Source: Pseudomonas sp. stari2 (GTDB lineage Bacteria > Pseudomonadota > Gammaproteobacteria > Pseudomonadales > Pseudomonadaceae). Taken from it: 64,000 bases of DNA. A program made the position numbers and the translations under genes. Where the stretch lies: assembly GCF_040760005.1 (NCBI RefSeq), contig NZ_CP099760.1, positions 2,785,501-2,849,500 on the forward strand. The letters run 5' to 3'. A model generated the notes under the pieces. That model was not told where the DNA came from. It worked only from the letters and a program-made list of their open reading frames with translations, and did not search any database. Shown here piece after piece: positions 1 to 8,400 of the stretch (position 1 is the stretch's first letter; each line of letters opens with the position of its first letter).

Positions 1-385
1 CCAGATCCAGGTGCAAATGCCGGGTATGGATGTCGCCTTGCGTTTTGATCTGGATGGCGTTCAGCAAGTGCCAAATGTTGAACCTGAACCGATCGAAGAC
101 AAACAGACGCCTGCCGGCAAGTCCTTGTCGGTGTTCAACTGGAAGACGTTGCTGATCACCTTTTTTCTGTGGTTTTTTGTGGGTTTGTTTTCAGGAACGC
201 TGGGATTTTTCATGGCCGCGGGTTATTTCGGTTACCAGTGGCGGCAGGTGGTCAAGCGCAAGAAGCTGCTGTTGAATGGACAGTCACTGCCGCCAGCCTC
301 CACTCAAGCGCAAGATCACGCTCAAACCAATACTTCAAAGCTATCCAGGCAGAACGTGCGTGATGCGTTGGCGCGTCATCGTTGA
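1..385 (+). CDS. C-terminal part of an unrecognised membrane protein (5' end outside window)
   Basis: The reading frame is open to the left edge of the window (frame beginning at base 2) and ends with TGA at 383-385, so only the C-terminal part of about 127 residues is visible. The visible part has a polar, Pro/Glu-rich stretch, then a strongly hydrophobic segment of about 30 residues rich in Leu, Phe and Gly that should be one or two membrane passes. A basic cytoplasmic-type tail (VVKRKK) and a hydrophilic end follow. I do not recognise the family. An internal GTG at 11 or ATG at 17 could be a start, but the frame is open upstream and no ribosome binding site precedes them, so truncation by the window edge is more likely. 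Confidence 0.55.
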   Translation, partial: QIQVQMPGMDVALRFDLDGVQQVPNVEPEPIEDKQTPAGKSLSVFNWKTLLITFFLWFFVGLFSGTLGFFMAAGYFGYQWRQVVKRKKLLLNGQSLPPASTQAQDHAQTNTSKLSRQNVRDALARHR

Positions 386-391
386 ATTCGA

Positions 392-595
392 TCACATGAC
401 GCTTTGTCCATCATCGAAAATGCTTTCAATCGGCATTTCGAACGTTCGGGCAATCTGAAAGGCCAGGGGCAGGCTTGGGTCATAGCGTTCGTTCTCGATC
501 GCATTGATGGTCTGGCGCGAAACGTTGAGGCGTTCGGCCAGATCCACCTGCGACCACTTGCGCTCGGCGCGCAGTTCCTTGAGGCGGTTTTTCAT
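392..595 (-). CDS. XRE-family helix-turn-helix transcriptional regulator, 67 aa
   Basis: A compact single-domain DNA-binding protein of the Cro/C1 (XRE) type. Almost the whole chain is the HTH_3 fold: residues 1-60 contain the recognisable core WSQVDLAERLNVSRQTINAI followed by a YDPSL-like turn and a FEMPIESIF-type ending. This is characteristic of the short YozG/XRE proteins paired with small membrane proteins. I chose ATG at 595 because the TGA stop of the upstream membrane-protein remnant (592-594) overlaps it in an ATGA arrangement. A longer in-frame reading from GTG 796 exists only because the upstream gene has lost sequence. It probably regulates itself and its former partner gene; the target is inferred, not seen. 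Confidence 0.8.
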   Translation of the reverse strand: MKNRLKELRAERKWSQVDLAERLNVSRQTINAIENERYDPSLPLAFQIARTFEMPIESIFDDGQSVM

Positions 596-796
596 TGGTA
601 ACGACGCCGGGCGATACGCAGGCCGAATGTGCGGGGCGCCGACAGTTTCCAGAAAACCGTAAGTGAACGTCAACAAAGCCGAGGCCGCGAACGCAAAGCC
701 CAAGGCTTCGAACTGGATCCGCAGGTACATTTCATCGAGGCGGCGCATGTCACGCACGACCGTCCAGCAGAACAGCCCGACCGGAATCATCGGCAC
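592..796 (-). pseudogene. Remnant of a small integral-membrane protein gene upstream of the XRE regulator
   Basis: From 796 leftward the minus strand encodes PMIPVGLFCWTVVRDMRRLD and then a hydrophobic membrane segment ending near LETVGAP. After that the frame runs into the XRE gene without a stop. In the neighbouring frame the same DNA ends GLRIARRRYQ and TGA (592-594), which overlaps the XRE start as ATGA. That is the normal ending expected of the partner membrane protein. The coding sense therefore switches frame at about 620-650. The N-terminus is also missing: TAG sits directly before the GTG at 796. I infer a 5' truncation plus an internal deletion with frameshift. The expected intact length (about 130-150 aa) is from memory of the family. 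Confidence 0.5.
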
Positions 797-943
797 CTAT
801 TCTGATGCCATCTGCCATACATCCGTTGCACCTGTAGTCCGCAAACCCCCGTCTATAGTGACAAGGCTGTGCGAAACGGGTGGCGTATCCATATCTTGAA
901 AGAGGGGGCGCCGAGAAGACAGGTTGTCTATCAGGAGATCGTC

Positions 944-1360
944 ATGAGCCAGATCGAAAAAGTCCTCTACACCGCAAAGACCCACACCACCGGCGGACGT
1001 GACGGTGCGTCGCGCAGTTCTGACGGGATTCTCGATGTGAAGTTGTCGTCCCCCGGCACCAACGGCGGTGGGACCAATCCGGAACAACTGTTCGCTGCCG
1101 GCTGGTCGGCATGCTTCATCGGCGCGATGAAAGCGGTGGCGGGGCAGCAGAAGATCAGCCTGCCAGCGGACCTGGCGGTGGATGCCGAAGTGGACCTGGG
1201 CACCAACTCGGGAGGGTATCTGTTGCAGGCACGGCTCAATGTGAGCCTGCCGGGCATGGAACGCGGCGCGGCGCAGCAACTGGTGGATGCGGCGCATCAG
1301 GTGTGCCCGTACTCCAAGGCCACGCGCAACAATATCGAAGTCGAGTTGAAACTGGTCTGA
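944..1360 (+). CDS. ohr: Organic hydroperoxide resistance protein (Ohr/OsmC family)
   Basis: A thiol peroxidase of 138 residues that reduces organic and lipid hydroperoxides using lipoylated protein or dihydrolipoamide as electron donor; it is cytosolic and works as a dimer. Visible hallmarks are Arg19 in the N-terminal TGGRDG loop, the peroxidatic Cys57 in GWSACFIGA, and the resolving Cys121 in HQVCPYS near the C-terminus. The length is normal for the family. The start at ATG 944 is supported by AGGAG at 933-937. A longer reading from 869 has no family support. The gene is monocistronic and followed by a strong terminator. No ohrR-like MarR gene is adjacent. Confidence 0.93.
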   Translation: MSQIEKVLYTAKTHTTGGRDGASRSSDGILDVKLSSPGTNGGGTNPEQLFAAGWSACFIGAMKAVAGQQKISLPADLAVDAEVDLGTNSGGYLLQARLNVSLPGMERGAAQQLVDAAHQVCPYSKATRNNIEVELKLV

Positions 1361-1371
1361 CATTCAGATGC

Positions 1372-1417
1372 AAACGGGGCGGCATGATCGTCGATCTTAC
1401 CGCCCCGTTTGTTTTTT
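1372..1417 (+). terminator. Rho-independent terminator of ohr
   Basis: A perfect 11-bp stem (AAACGGGGCGG at 1372-1382 with CCGCCCCGTTT at 1400-1410) encloses a 17-nt loop and is followed by GTTTTTT. It lies 12 nt after the ohr stop and before the convergent PCu(A)C gene. Confidence 0.85.
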
Positions 1418-1443
1418 GAAGCCGTAAAGCCGTCAGCCGGCGA

Positions 1444-1923
1444 TCAATGCATCTTGCTGTGATCGTGGCCTTCCATGTTGGTCAGCGAGCGCACCGGCGC
1501 CTGGACTTCGATGGCTTGCTTCTCGCCCTTGGCGTTTTCCACGGTCAGGGTCAGCGGCACGGTGTCGCCTTCCTTCAGTTGACCCTTCAGGCCCATCAGC
1601 ATTACATGGTAGCCGTTCGGATCGAGCTTCACAGCCTTGCCGGCCGGCAGGTCGACCGCGTTGACCGGGCCCATGCTCATCACGTCGTTCTTCATGGTCA
1701 TTTCGTGGATCTGCACGTCCTTGGCCACTGGCGATGCAACGCTGAGCAGCTTGCTGTCGCTGTCGGCGGTGACGGTCATGAACGCGCCGCTGGCCGACTG
1801 GCTTGGCACGGTTGCACGGACCCAGGCGTCATCGACCTTGGTCTGCGCGGAAACCTGGAAGGCCAGGCCCAGCAGGGACAGGCCCAGTGCGGCACGTTTG
1901 ATGTTGTTCAGAAAAGGGTTCAT
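1444..1923 (-). CDS. Periplasmic copper chaperone PCu(A)C
   Basis: A 159-residue secreted protein that binds Cu(I) and helps deliver copper to the CuA centre of cytochrome c oxidase, usually with a Sco protein. Residues 1-26 form a signal peptide (hydrophobic LGLSLLGLAF core, cut after VSA). The PCu(A)C copper motif is visible as H73-x-M75, methionines at 82 and 84, then H106-x-M108. A His/Met-rich tail (HDHSKMH) could hold additional copper. ATG 1923 shares one base with the TGA stop of the upstream Sco gene, so the two genes are translationally coupled. A longer reading to 1962 would run into the Sco gene and destroy the signal peptide. Confidence 0.9.
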   Translation of the reverse strand: MNPFLNNIKRAALGLSLLGLAFQVSAQTKVDDAWVRATVPSQSASGAFMTVTADSDSKLLSVASPVAKDVQIHEMTMKNDVMSMGPVNAVDLPAGKAVKLDPNGYHVMLMGLKGQLKEGDTVPLTLTVENAKGEKQAIEVQAPVRSLTNMEGHDHSKMH

Positions 1924-2528
1924 CAGCAGACCTCCATGACGGTTTGCAAATCTTCCGTACACTCTTGTGCAGAAAGCGATTGGGACAGACCCACGCGCAG
2001 GTTGCCGCGGGTGTCGTAGACATAACTGGTGGACGTGTGCGACAGGGTGTAGGTGTCGCCGGCAGGGACTTTTTCGTAGAAGACGTCGAATTCCTTGGCG
2101 GTCGCCTTGGTTTCCTCAAGGGTGCCGTACAGGGCGACGAAGCTCGGGTCGAAGGTCTTGACGTAGGCGTCGAGGATTTGCGGCGTGTCGCGTTCCGGGT
2201 CGAGGGTGATGAACACCACTTGCAGGATGTCGCCATCCTTGCCCATCAGCTTCTTGATCTTTGCCGCGCGGGCCAGTGTCGTCGGGCAGACGGCCGGGCA
2301 CTGGGTGAAACCGAAGAAGATCATCGGCATCAGGCCGCGAAAGCTCGACAGCGTCACGGTGTTGCCTTCGGTGTCCTTGAGCTTGAAGGTGCGCCCGAGG
2401 ATCTTGTCACTCAGATCCTTGCCGTACTTGTACGACAGTTGGCCGCGGGTGTCGCAGCCGGCGAGCAAGCCCAGACCAAGCACGCCCATTCCCGCAAGCA
2501 CCTTGCGGCGAGTCAACAAAGCCGTCAT
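1923..2528 (-). CDS. SCO1/SenC family copper-binding lipoprotein
   Basis: A thioredoxin-like copper metallochaperone or thiol-disulfide reductase for assembly of the CuA site of cytochrome c oxidase, acting at the periplasmic face of the inner membrane. The N-terminus has a basic RRK segment and a hydrophobic stretch ending in the lipobox LLAGC (Cys25), which predicts a membrane-anchored lipoprotein. The copper ligands are present: CPAVCP (Cys77 and Cys81) and His164 in SHTSTSYVY. The length of 201 residues is typical. It is the first gene of a two-gene operon with PCu(A)C, overlapping it by one base. The 156 nt upstream separate it from the efflux gene and should hold its promoter. Confidence 0.92.
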   Translation of the reverse strand: MTALLTRRKVLAGMGVLGLGLLAGCDTRGQLSYKYGKDLSDKILGRTFKLKDTEGNTVTLSSFRGLMPMIFFGFTQCPAVCPTTLARAAKIKKLMGKDGDILQVVFITLDPERDTPQILDAYVKTFDPSFVALYGTLEETKATAKEFDVFYEKVPAGDTYTLSHTSTSYVYDTRGNLRVGLSQSLSAQECTEDLQTVMEVC

Positions 2529-2684
2529 CTAATACCGCCCTTTGCAGCCCGCCGGTCAGCAAGACAGGCGGGGGGTTAACCGTAAAAGCGGCGCATGATA
2601 CCAAAATGAACCGGCAGGTCGGTTTTTGATCACCGACGGATGTCAGATCTGGCGACAAAAGGTGTAAGAAAACATGACCTGCGG

Positions 2685-4097
2685 TTATTGGGAGGACGGC
2701 TCGACCGGGCTCCAGCTGCCGCCCAGTGCGGTGTACAGGTTCACTTGCGCCACCAGTTGCGCCAACCGGTCGGAGATCAGACCTTGCTGCGAACTGAACA
2801 GCGAACGCTGTGCATCGAGGAACGTCAGGCTGCTATCGACCCCGGTCCGATAGCGGTGCTGCGCCATGTCGTAATAGTCCTGGGTCGCCTGCACCAGATC
2901 GCGCTGGGCCTGAAGCTGTTGCTGATAGGTCTCCCGCGCGGCGAGACCGTCGGAGACTTCCTGGAAGGCGGTCTGAATGGTCTTTTCGTATTCGGCGACG
3001 GTGATGTCCTTCTGCAACTTTGCGTAATCGAGGCTGGCGCGCAGGCTGCCGGCGTTGAAGATCGGCAGGTTGATCTGCGGCTGGAAGGTCCAGGCACCGG
3101 AGCCACCCTTGAACAGACCCGACAGGTCGCGACTGGAGGTTCCGGCGTTGGCGGTCAGGCTGACACTGGGGAAGAACGCCGCCCGGGCCGCGCCGATATT
3201 GGCGTTGGCCGCTTTAAGCTTGTATTCGGCCTGAAGAATGTCTGGCCGGCGTTGCAGCAGATCCGACGGCAATCCGGCCGGGACTTGCGCCACCAGATCA
3301 CTGGCCAGTGGACGTGCCGGCAGCGTTTCCGGAACCGGTGCCCCGACCAGCAGGGTCAGGCTGTTAAGGTCCTGAGCGACCTGGCGTTGATAGCGGGCGA
3401 GGCTGGCGCGGGTGCTGTCGACACTGGTCTGCGCCTGGATCTGATCCAGCGCCGAAGATTTTCCGGCCTCGCGGTTGCGGGTGGTCAGGTGCAGGCTTTT
3501 CTCGTCGGCAGCCAGGGTTTCCTGGGCCAGGGCCAGCAACTCCTGATCGGCGCGCCAGGTCAGGTAGGCATTGGCGACGTTGGCCACCAGGCTCAATTGC
3601 GCGCTACGCCGGGCTTCTTCGGTGGCCAGCCAGCTCATCAAGGCCTGTTCGCTGAGGCTGCGGACCCTGCCGAAAAAATCCAGTTCGTAGGCGCTGATGC
3701 CGAGGTTCGCCGAGTAGGTCGAGGTGATCGCCGCTTTGGTTTTGGTCACGCTGGCCGGCACCCGTTGGCGCAGCTCATTGGCATTGGCTGAAACCGCCGG
3801 CAGCAGATCGGCGCGCTGAATGCGGTACTGCGCCTGGAATGCTTCGACGTTCAGTGCCGCAACGCGCAGGTCACGGTTATTGACCAGTGCGCTTTCAATC
3901 AACTGCTGCAACGCCGGATCATTGAACAGCCCGCGCCAGTCCTCGACAGCGGTCGTGGTCTGGGTTGGCGCAGGGTAGGCGGGGCCTTTGGGATATTGCG
4001 CCGCGCTGGGTGACGCCGGGCGCTGATAATCTGGAATCAACGAGCAACCGCCCATCAGCAACGCCATGGACAGCAGGGAGATCGGCAACCTGGACAT
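2685..4097 (-). CDS. Outer-membrane efflux lipoprotein (NodT/OprM type), probable CLP exporter channel
   Basis: A TolC-like outer-membrane channel of 470 residues in the NodT family of RND/MacAB outer-membrane factors. It has a signal peptide with lipobox LMGGC and two repeated OEP domains of long alpha-hairpins, with typical phrases such as [19 protein letters not shown] and a second repeat ending [12 protein letters not shown]. It lies 60 nt downstream of, and in the same direction as, the LuxR-type regulator that precedes the NRPS genes, so the two may be cotranscribed. In other Pseudomonas lipopeptide loci a nodT-like gene in this place works with MacA-MacB to export the peptide. ATG 4097 is preferred to TTG 4100; GAGG lies about 10 nt upstream. 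Confidence 0.85.
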   Translation of the reverse strand: MSRLPISLLSMALLMGGCSLIPDYQRPASPSAAQYPKGPAYPAPTQTTTAVEDWRGLFNDPALQQLIESALVNNRDLRVAALNVEAFQAQYRIQRADLLPAVSANANELRQRVPASVTKTKAAITSTYSANLGISAYELDFFGRVRSLSEQALMSWLATEEARRSAQLSLVANVANAYLTWRADQELLALAQETLAADEKSLHLTTRNREAGKSSALDQIQAQTSVDSTRASLARYQRQVAQDLNSLTLLVGAPVPETLPARPLASDLVAQVPAGLPSDLLQRRPDILQAEYKLKAANANIGAARAAFFPSVSLTANAGTSSRDLSGLFKGGSGAWTFQPQINLPIFNAGSLRASLDYAKLQKDITVAEYEKTIQTAFQEVSDGLAARETYQQQLQAQRDLVQATQDYYDMAQHRYRTGVDSSLTFLDAQRSLFSSQQGLISDRLAQLVAQVNLYTALGGSWSPVEPSSQ

Positions 4098-4157
4098 CAA
4101 ACAGCCTCGTTCACATATAGGAGTGGGCGCGAAGGCCCGTGATGAGAAAACGCCGGA

Positions 4158-4952
4158 TCAGGCCCCGGCCATCCATTTCGCCAGACCATGACGACCACTG
4201 ACCCCGAGCTTGGCGGCCGCGCGTTTGAGGTAGGTCTCGATCGAGCTGTTCTTGACCCGCAACCGTTCAGCCATCTGCGGCACGGTGCCGCCGGTCAGTA
4301 GGCCGAGGCAGACTTCCTTCTCACGCACTGACAGGGTGATGTCGCCCAGTGCCAGGCGCTCGTCGAACACCTGTTGCAACGGTGTCTGCTCCTGATCGGC
4401 CTGAAGTGGGCGCGGTTGCCGGGCGATGATTTGCCGACGGATCTGCGCGTGACGCTCGATCAACGGCAGCAGGGTGTCGGACAGGCTTTTGAGAAACGAC
4501 AGCTCCGGCAGGGAAAACACCCGGTGCGTGTGAGGACGACAGAACGAGATGACACAGCGGCGGTTGGAGGTGCGTGACACCAGATTGCACTGGTGGACGC
4601 TTTGGTGCGGGTGTCGTTGCTGCAGCGAGGCTTTGAGTTGAATCAGCAGCGAGTCATTCATCTCGATCATCTTCTGCAACAGCGGATGATCGTCCTGGCA
4701 TTGCAGCGGGTCCGGAGGCGGGAAAGTATCCGGCAAACCGGCGCTGCCCAAGGCCTTGATCTCGACCACGCTGGCCTCGCGCTCGTCGAGTGTCCATTCG
4801 CTGAGATCGACCCGGTTGACCGGCACCAGGGTGTCGACCAACTGAAACATGTTGGAGGCGAATCGTTCATTCCCCGTACTGGCGATCAACTCGCCCAGTT
4901 GCCAGTAGAAGTGCGGGTTTTCCATGTTGCGAAGACTGCCGGTCAGATTCAT
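4158..4952 (-). CDS. LuxR-type transcriptional regulator of the lipopeptide cluster (upstream copy)
   Basis: A 264-residue regulator whose last ~65 residues are a GerE/LuxR helix-turn-helix: LSVREKEVCLGLLTGGTVPQ, then SSIETYLKRAAAKLGVSGRH. The N-terminal part shows no recognisable acyl-homoserine-lactone pocket and no receiver domain. It therefore fits the class of LuxR regulators that flank NRPS loci in Pseudomonas (SyrF/SalA, ViscAR, EtlR, PsoR types) and need no known autoinducer. It is divergent from the first NRPS gene across 493 nt of control region. The start at ATG 4952 has AAGGA close upstream; ATG 4925 is an alternative. It is expected to activate the NRPS genes within the Gac/Rsm network; this is family knowledge. 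Confidence 0.85.
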   Translation of the reverse strand: MNLTGSLRNMENPHFYWQLGELIASTGNERFASNMFQLVDTLVPVNRVDLSEWTLDEREASVVEIKALGSAGLPDTFPPPDPLQCQDDHPLLQKMIEMNDSLLIQLKASLQQRHPHQSVHQCNLVSRTSNRRCVISFCRPHTHRVFSLPELSFLKSLSDTLLPLIERHAQIRRQIIARQPRPLQADQEQTPLQQVFDERLALGDITLSVREKEVCLGLLTGGTVPQMAERLRVKNSSIETYLKRAAAKLGVSGRHGLAKWMAGA

Positions 4953-5073
4953 ATCCTTGTCATCCCTGATTTAAAGCCATTGCCGAATCATCTGCCGTGC
5001 ATGCACCTGTGAAGCCACCACCCAGTCATTTCTCCTTGAAATCGATCTGGAGCGGGATTTAAGCCTATGCATT

Positions 5074-5093
5074 TGTCCTACGTCTGTAGGGGA
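5074..5093. promoter_or_regulatory. Imperfect inverted repeat, candidate LuxR-regulator box
   Basis: TGTCCTAC-GTCT-GTAGGGGA: two 8-nt arms around a 4-nt spacer, with 6 of 8 positions complementary. Size, spacer and the TGTCC start resemble the syr-syp box (TGTCccg-N4-cggGACA) bound by SalA/SyrF-type LuxR regulators. Binding is inferred. Confidence 0.4.
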
Positions 5094-5143
5094 AAACGGG
5101 GACACAAAGTGCCACTATTTCCGGATTAATGGCGCCACGTTTC

Positions 5144-5162
5144 TGTCAGTCCTAGGGTGACA
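5144..5162. promoter_or_regulatory. Inverted repeat TGTCA-N9-TGACA
   Basis: Perfect 5-bp arms TGTCA (5144-5148) and TGACA (5158-5162) flank GTCCTAGGG. It lies between the first and second GTCCTAC-type heptamers of the divergent control region. A second operator is possible, but the regulator is unknown. Confidence 0.3.
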
Positions 5163-5194
5163 GCCATGTAGGACGTGACTGTGCGGTCTCGTGA

Positions 5195-5215
5195 GAACCC
5201 CGAAAATCGGGGTTC
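5195..5215 (+). other. Perfect 9-bp hairpin in the NRPS leader region
   Basis: GAACCCCGA (5195-5203) and TCGGGGTTC (5207-5215) pair perfectly around an AAA loop. No T-run follows, so it is not a standard terminator. If transcription starts upstream it would be a stable leader structure. Confidence 0.4.
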
Positions 5216-5434
5216 AGAGCGTCAAGTCCGATGATTGCGGAGTCGTAGTCAGCGCAGGTGGATGGCGATTGTCCTACAGGATTTTCAGCCATTTCTTTCC
5301 GAACTTTTGGAGGGATGGCCGGCTGGTCGGGGTCTGTCAGCCCGCAGGGCAGCACCAGGAAGGGGGAGTTGTCCGGGTTTCACGTGTCATGCGGGTTTTG
5401 GGGCCGATGCTTGAATACGCGCCAAAATCACATG

Positions 5435-5444
5435 AGACGGATCT
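5435..5444 (+). promoter_or_regulatory. Possible RsmA/RsmE site over the NRPS ribosome binding site
   Basis: AGACGGATCT directly before ATG 5446 contains ACGGA, an ANGGA core of the RsmA/CsrA family, with AGA and TCT able to close a 3-bp stem. The same bases are the only Shine-Dalgarno-like element for the start. Lipopeptide synthesis in Pseudomonas is usually Gac/Rsm controlled; the site itself is an inference. Confidence 0.3.
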
Positions 5445-5445
5445 T

Positions 5446-8400
5446 ATGAACCAATTTGCTGCCGATGCGGCGGACGGTCTGTCCGCGATTTCCGAAGCCT
5501 TCCCGCTGACCGCTGCCCAGCGTGACATCTGGCTCGATCAACTGCGTCAGGGGGATTCGCCGGTGTACAACATCGGTGGTTATGTCGAGATGACCGGTGT
5601 CCTTGATCCTGCGTTGATGCACGCGTCCCTTGAAGGCCTCGTGGCCCGGCATGACGCCCTGCGCACCAGCCTGCTGCTGGGCGCTGGTGAGCACGGTCTG
5701 CCGTTGCAGCGTTTTGCGCCATCGATGCCGGTGCCGATGCCGTTCCATGACTTCAGTGCCCATCCCAAGCCCGAGGCTGCGGCGCGCCGGTTGACTCAGG
5801 AGCGCATCGAACAGCCGTTCACGCTGGACGGCGGGCCGTTGTTTCGTTTCTGCCTGATCCGTCTTGATGATCGCTGCCATTGGTTTTCGCTTCAGGCTCA
5901 CCACTTGATTGTCGATGGCTGGGGCTTTGGCGAAATGCTCAAGTCCCTCGACGAAATTTACAACGCCCTGGCACTCGGGCAACGGCCGCCGGATTCGGCG
6001 CCGTCCTATGTCGACTTCATTCATGACGACGCACGGTATTACGAGTCCGCCCGCTATGCGCGTGACCGTGCGTACTGGCTGGACAAATACCGGCATCTTC
6101 CCGAACCGTTGCTGTTGCCGCGCTATCAGGAGCGTTTTGCTGGTGCGACGGTTCCGACGCGGATTTTTTCGCAGGTCTTTCCGGCGCGCCTTCACGACCG
6201 TATGAAGCAGGTGGCCGCAGAGTACGGGGCTTCGGCGCTGCACTTCCTGCTGGCGGCGATGCATGTGTACTTCAGCCGCATTGGCCAGCGCGATGAATGG
6301 GTGGTGGGCTTGCCGTTGCTCAATCGATCCGGCGCACGTTTCAAGTCGACCCTCGGGCTGTTTACCCAGGTCAGCGCCGTGCGCATGGGGTTCGGGCGTG
6401 AGCTGGCGTTCGGAGCGCTGGTCAAGGCCGTTCGCGATGAACTGAAGCAGGATTTCCGCCATCAGCGTTTTCCCCTGAGTGAGATGAATCGCGCGCTGGG
6501 TCTGCTGCGCGAGGATCGTTCACAGCTGTTCGAAGTGACTGTCTCCTATGAGCGGGACGCCCATGAATACCGCTACGGAGAGGCGCGGGGGCGGGTGGTC
6601 AAAGTGTCCAACCACGAAGAGGGCACACCGCTGTCCGTGCACCTGTTGAGCAGCCGAGGCGACGAAGAGGACAGTTTGTACATGGTGTACAACGAGGCCT
6701 ACTTTGACGCGGATGAAATCGCGGCGCTGTGCGGCCGATTGCTGTGGGTGCTGGAGCAGGGGCTTGAAGACACCTCGCTGGCGGTGGGCGATTTCAGTCT
6801 GAACCTGCCAGCCGAGTCGACGTTGCTGCAAGAGTGGAATGACACGCGCGCTGATTACCCCGATGGGCTGACCATTCATCAGCGCATCGAAGCGCAAGCG
6901 GCGATGCGGCCGGATGCGGTGGCAGCCCAATCCCAGGGACAACGGCTGACCTATGCCGAGCTGAACCGAAGGGCCAACGCCCTGGCCCATCACTTGACCG
7001 GACTCGGCGTGCGACCCGACGACCGCGTGGCGCTAGTCGCCCGTCGAGGGCTGGACACGCTGGTCGCGTTGCTGGCAATCCTCAAGTCCGGCGCCGGTTA
7101 CGTGCCGGTCGATCCGGCGCATCCTGCGGAGCGTTTGAGCTATTTATTGAGCGACAGCGCGCCGGTCGTGGTCCTGACCCAGAGCAATCTGCGTGAACGT
7201 CTGCCGGTGCTGAATGTGCCGGTGATCGACATCGATCCGCGCACCTGGCCGGTCAACGATCTCAACCCCGACGTCTCGGGCCTGACCACCGCGCATCTGG
7301 CCTACGTCATCTACACCTCCGGCTCCACTGGCCAGCCCAAAGGCGTGATGGTCGAACATCGGACCCTGTCGAATCTGGTCGACTGGCATTGCACGGCTTT
7401 CGACCTGGGCGCGGGTCGCCACACCTCGAGCCTGGCCGGCTTCGGTTTCGACGCCATGGCCTGGGAAGTCTGGCCGGCATTGTGTGCCGGCGCGACCCTG
7501 CACCTGGCGCCGTCCCGCGACGGCGGCGAAGACATCGACGCGCTGCTTGACTGGTGGCGTGCGCAACCGCTGGACGTGAGTTTCCTGCCGACCCCGATTG
7601 CCGAATACGCCTTCAGCCGCCACCTCGAACACCCGACCCTGCGCACCCTGCTGATTGGCGGTGATCGCCTGCGTCAGTTCAATCGCGAGCAAACGTTCGA
7701 GGTGATCAACAACTACGGCCCGACCGAGGCCACCGTGGTTGCCACCTCAGGGCGGATCGAACCGGGCCGGGCGCTGCATATCGGCAAACCCGTGAGCAAT
7801 GCCACGACCTATCTGCTGGATGACCGACAGCGACCGGTGCCGATTGGCGTGACCGGTGAGCTCTACGTCGGTGGTGCCGGGGTGGCGCGGGGTTACTTCA
7901 ACCGTCCGGAATTGACCGCCGAGCGCTTTCTCGACGATCCGTTCAGCAGCCAGCCCAACGCGCGGATGTACCGCACCGGCGACCTTGCACGCTGGCGCCC
8001 GGACGGCAGCATCGAGTATCTGGGCCGCAACGACGATCAGGTGAAAATCCGTGGCGTGCGCATCGAGCCCGGCGAAATCGAAGCGGCGTTGAGCAGCCAT
8101 GAATCGGTGCGCGACGCGGTGGTGCTGGTGCGTGACGGGCAGTTGCTGGCCTGGTTCACCGAAAAACAACCGCTGGACATCACGCAGTTGCATGCCCATC
8201 TGCAAACCCGTCTGCCGAGCGCGATGCTGCCGTCGGCTTACGTGCGCTTGACGGCGTTGCCCCTGACCGCCAACGGCAAACTGGATCGCCAGGCGTTGCC
8301 GGCGCCGGGGCCGGAGGCGTTGATCCGCCGCGAATACGAAGCCCCGCAAGGTGACGTCGAAATCCTGCTGGCGCAGATCTGGGCTGAGGTGCTGCAAGTC

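Larger units (their letters stand above)
4953..5445. promoter_or_regulatory. Divergent control region between luxR and the first NRPS gene
   Basis: This 493-nt stretch has no convincing protein gene and must hold the promoters of the minus-strand luxR and the plus-strand NRPS operon. The heptamer GTCCTAC occurs at 5075-5081 and 5271-5277 and in inverted form (GTAGGAC) at 5168-5174. Two inverted repeats (5074-5093, 5144-5162) and a perfect 9-bp hairpin (5195-5215) are listed separately. The NRPS frame is open upstream to 5191, but that part has no NRPS homology. I could not pick a convincing sigma-70 promoter. Confidence 0.6.

Noticed and set aside
824..859. TTGCAC and TATAGT upstream of ohr as a sigma-70 promoter
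   Set aside because: The spacing is 22 nt, too long for a confident call.
2605..2628. Hairpin AACCG-N6-CGGTT followed by T residues as a terminator
   Set aside because: The stem is only 5 bp, and its T-run is on the plus strand, where no gene ends here; it does not fit the minus-strand efflux gene well.
5191..5445. Extension of the first NRPS protein to the upstream open frame (85 more codons)
   Set aside because: The extra residues show no NRPS homology and cover the predicted operators and leader hairpin.
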